Origin: Kocuria sp.
Lineage (GTDB): Bacteria; Actinomycetota; Actinomycetes; Actinomycetales; Micrococcaceae
NCBI GenBank assembly: GCA_030453435.1
Contig: JAKDKI010000082.1
Location: 1 to 8,181, forward strand
Length of the DNA stretch: 8,181 bases
Direction of reading: 5' to 3'
Both the position numbers and the translations under genes were made by a program. The notes under the pieces were generated by a model. That model ran no database searches, was not told the origin of the DNA, and saw nothing but the letters and a program-made list of their open reading frames with translations. This document shows, in pieces, positions 6,809 to 8,181 of this stretch. Within the stretch, counting starts at the first letter, position 1, and each line of letters starts with the position of its first letter.

Positions 6809-6846
6809 CACAACTACCCGTCAACTCAACGCAACTGGAATGGTAG
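6805..6846 (+). other. 13-codon open frame in the recN-pyrG gap
   Basis: An ATG overlaps the recN stop as ATGA and opens a frame encoding MTQLPVNSTQLEW, closed by TAG at 6844-6846, 11 bases before the pyrG start. It could be translated by coupling on a recN readthrough transcript. It lacks a ribosome binding site of its own and may be chance. The sequence does not look like an attenuation leader: there are no runs of a regulatory amino acid and no terminator hairpin. Confidence 0.15.
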
Positions 6847-6849
6847 GCT
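6841..6849 (+). promoter_or_regulatory. Extended -10 promoter of pyrG, likely leaderless
   Basis: TGG directly before TAGGCT forms an extended -10 (TGn-TANNNT), the strongest promoter-like element in the window. Eight bases separate it from the GTG at 6858, so a transcript starting at the usual distance would begin at or within a few bases of the start codon. There is no good -35 17 bases upstream and no convincing Shine-Dalgarno for pyrG; the only purine run (AGG) is part of the -10 itself. Leaderless mRNAs starting with GTG are common in actinobacteria. Together these support leaderless transcription. Confidence 0.6.
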
Positions 6850-6857
6850 GAAATTCC

Positions 6858-8181
6858 GTGGTGAACGCTCAGAACGCCGCCCCCGAGGCAGGCACGCAGA
6901 ATAACGGCAAAGTTACCCGACAGATCTTCGTCACGGGTGGTGTAGCTTCCTCTCTTGGCAAGGGCCTGACGGCCTCGTCGCTGGGCATGTTGCTCCGCTC
7001 GCGCGGACTGTCAGTGACCATGCAGAAGCTGGATCCGTACCTCAACGTTGATCCCGGAACCATGAACCCGTTCCAGCACGGTGAAGTCTTCGTCACGGAC
7101 GACGGCGCAGAAACCGATCTGGACATCGGTCACTACGAGCGCTTCCTGGACGAAAAACTGGATGCCTCCGCCAACGTGACCACCGGGCAGGTCTACTCGA
7201 CCGTGATCGCCAAGGAACGCCGCGGCGAATATCTGGGAGACACGGTTCAGGTCATCCCTCACATCACGAACGAGATCAAGCGCCGTATGCGCCGCCGTTC
7301 GGAGGATCAGGACGCCCCGGACATCATCATCACCGAGATCGGTGGCACCGTGGGTGACATCGAATCACAGCCCTTCATCGAGGCCGCCCGTCAGGTGCGC
7401 CAGGACGTGGGCCGCAACAACGTGTTCTACCTGCACGTGTCCCTGATCCCGTTCATCGGCCCGTCCGGTGAGCTCAAGACCAAACCGACCCAGCACTCCG
7501 TGGCCACGCTGCGCGGTCTGGGAATCCAGCCGGACGCACTGGTGCTGCGTTGCGATCGCGATGTTCCGGACGGCATGCTCCGCAAGGTTGGCGGCGCGTG
7601 CGACGTGGACCTGGACGCCGTGATTTCGTGTGCCGATGCCCCGAGCATCTACGACATCCCCACCACCCTGCACAACCAGGGCCTGGACACCTACATCCTC
7701 GACTACCTGGGTCTGTCCTACAGCGACGCGGATCTGACCCAGTGGTCCAACCTGCTCGAGGCCGTACACCAACCCGAGCACCACGTGAACGTGGCGCTGG
7801 TCGGCAAGTACATCGACCTCCCGGACGCATACCTGTCCGTGTCGGAAGCGCTGCGGGCCGGCGGTTTCGCCAATGACTCCCGCGTGCACATCAAGTGGGT
7901 TGCTTCCGACCTGTGTGACACTCCCGAGGGCGCCCAGCGTGAACTCGGCGACGTGGATGCGATCTGCGTCCCCGGCGGCTTCGGCATCCGCGGCCTGGAA
8001 GGCAAACTGGGAGCGCTCAAGTGGGCCCGTGAAAACCAGGTTCCGGTCCTGGGTCTGTGCCTGGGCCTGCAGTGCATGGTCATGGAATTCGCGCGCAACG
8101 TGGTTGGCCTGCCCAATGCATCCTCCACCGAGTTCGATCCCGAGACCGACACCCCGGTGATCGCCACCATGGAGGAACAGA
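6858..8181 (+). CDS. pyrG: CTP synthase (3' partial)
   Basis: The first 441 codons of CTP synthetase (full length about 550-570), which amidates UTP to CTP with glutamine and ATP, the last step of de novo pyrimidine nucleotide synthesis. The synthetase domain shows [13 protein letters not shown] (residues 24-36, P-loop), [30 protein letters not shown] and [12 protein letters not shown]. The glutaminase domain begins near [16 protein letters not shown] and contains PGGFGIRG (oxyanion region) and nucleophile Cys401 in GLCLGLQC. The partner His and Glu of the triad lie beyond the window. Two tandem GTG codons (6858 and 6861) could start it; 6858 is chosen because it is the upstream one and fits the promoter spacing. 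About 20 residues precede the conserved core. The frame is open to the last base. Confidence 0.97.
   Translation, partial: MVNAQNAAPEAGTQNNGKVTRQIFVTGGVASSLGKGLTASSLGMLLRSRGLSVTMQKLDPYLNVDPGTMNPFQHGEVFVTDDGAETDLDIGHYERFLDEKLDASANVTTGQVYSTVIAKERRGEYLGDTVQVIPHITNEIKRRMRRRSEDQDAPDIIITEIGGTVGDIESQPFIEAARQVRQDVGRNNVFYLHVSLIPFIGPSGELKTKPTQHSVATLRGLGIQPDALVLRCDRDVPDGMLRKVGGACDVDLDAVISCADAPSIYDIPTTLHNQGLDTYILDYLGLSYSDADLTQWSNLLEAVHQPEHHVNVALVGKYIDLPDAYLSVSEALRAGGFANDSRVHIKWVASDLCDTPEGAQRELGDVDAICVPGGFGIRGLEGKLGALKWARENQVPVLGLCLGLQCMVMEFARNVVGLPNASSTEFDPETDTPVIATMEEQ

Noticed and set aside
5522..6811. Long minus-strand open frame of 429 codons opposite recN
   Set aside because: It mirrors RecN codons, and the + strand frame contains all expected ATPase motifs.
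6814..6846. Possible hairpin CTACC/GGTAG between recN and pyrG
   Set aside because: It has only five base pairs with a 23-base loop and no following T-run, so it is not a credible terminator or riboswitch.

Overview
The window looks like a chromosomal segment of a high-GC Gram-positive bacterium, most likely of the Micrococcales and plausibly Micrococcaceae (Arthrobacter/Kocuria/Rothia type). This rests on strong G/C preference at codon third positions, frequent GTG starts, and a gene order that I recognise from memory as the actinobacterial block equivalent to Mycobacterium tuberculosis Rv1691-Rv1699. I cannot fix the genus by eye.

All genes are on the + strand. Positions 3-1832 hold the 3' part of a gene for a TPR-like protein. 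Its N-terminal half (3-914) is an extremely Arg/Asp/Gly-rich, probably disordered segment, followed by an alpha-helical core and an acidic tail. Then come a HAD-IIA phosphatase (1822-2838), a small acidic protein of unknown function (2835-3173), the TlyA-type rRNA 2'-O-methyltransferase (3170-3925), NAD kinase (3993-5099), the DNA repair SMC-like ATPase RecN (5096-6808), and CTP synthase PyrG (6858 to the window end, truncated at 3').

The first four genes overlap by 4 to 11 bases, as do nadK and recN, so this is a tightly packed, translationally coupled transcription unit. There are only two gaps. A 67-base gap before nadK carries a weak promoter-like pair and a strong Shine-Dalgarno. A 49-base gap before pyrG carries an extended -10 element placed so that pyrG could be transcribed as a leaderless mRNA. 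No stretch over 300 bases lacks a gene.

The genes serve separate housekeeping roles (phosphate ester recycling, ribosome methylation, NADP supply, recombination repair, CTP supply), and the order is an old conserved neighbourhood rather than one pathway. I see no mobile element, CRISPR array, tRNA, rRNA or defence system, and no convincing new multi-gene system. The most interesting parts are the low-complexity RDG domain, whose reading frame is easily miscalled because it contains no possible start codon, the uncharacterised small acidic protein, and the likely leaderless pyrG promoter.
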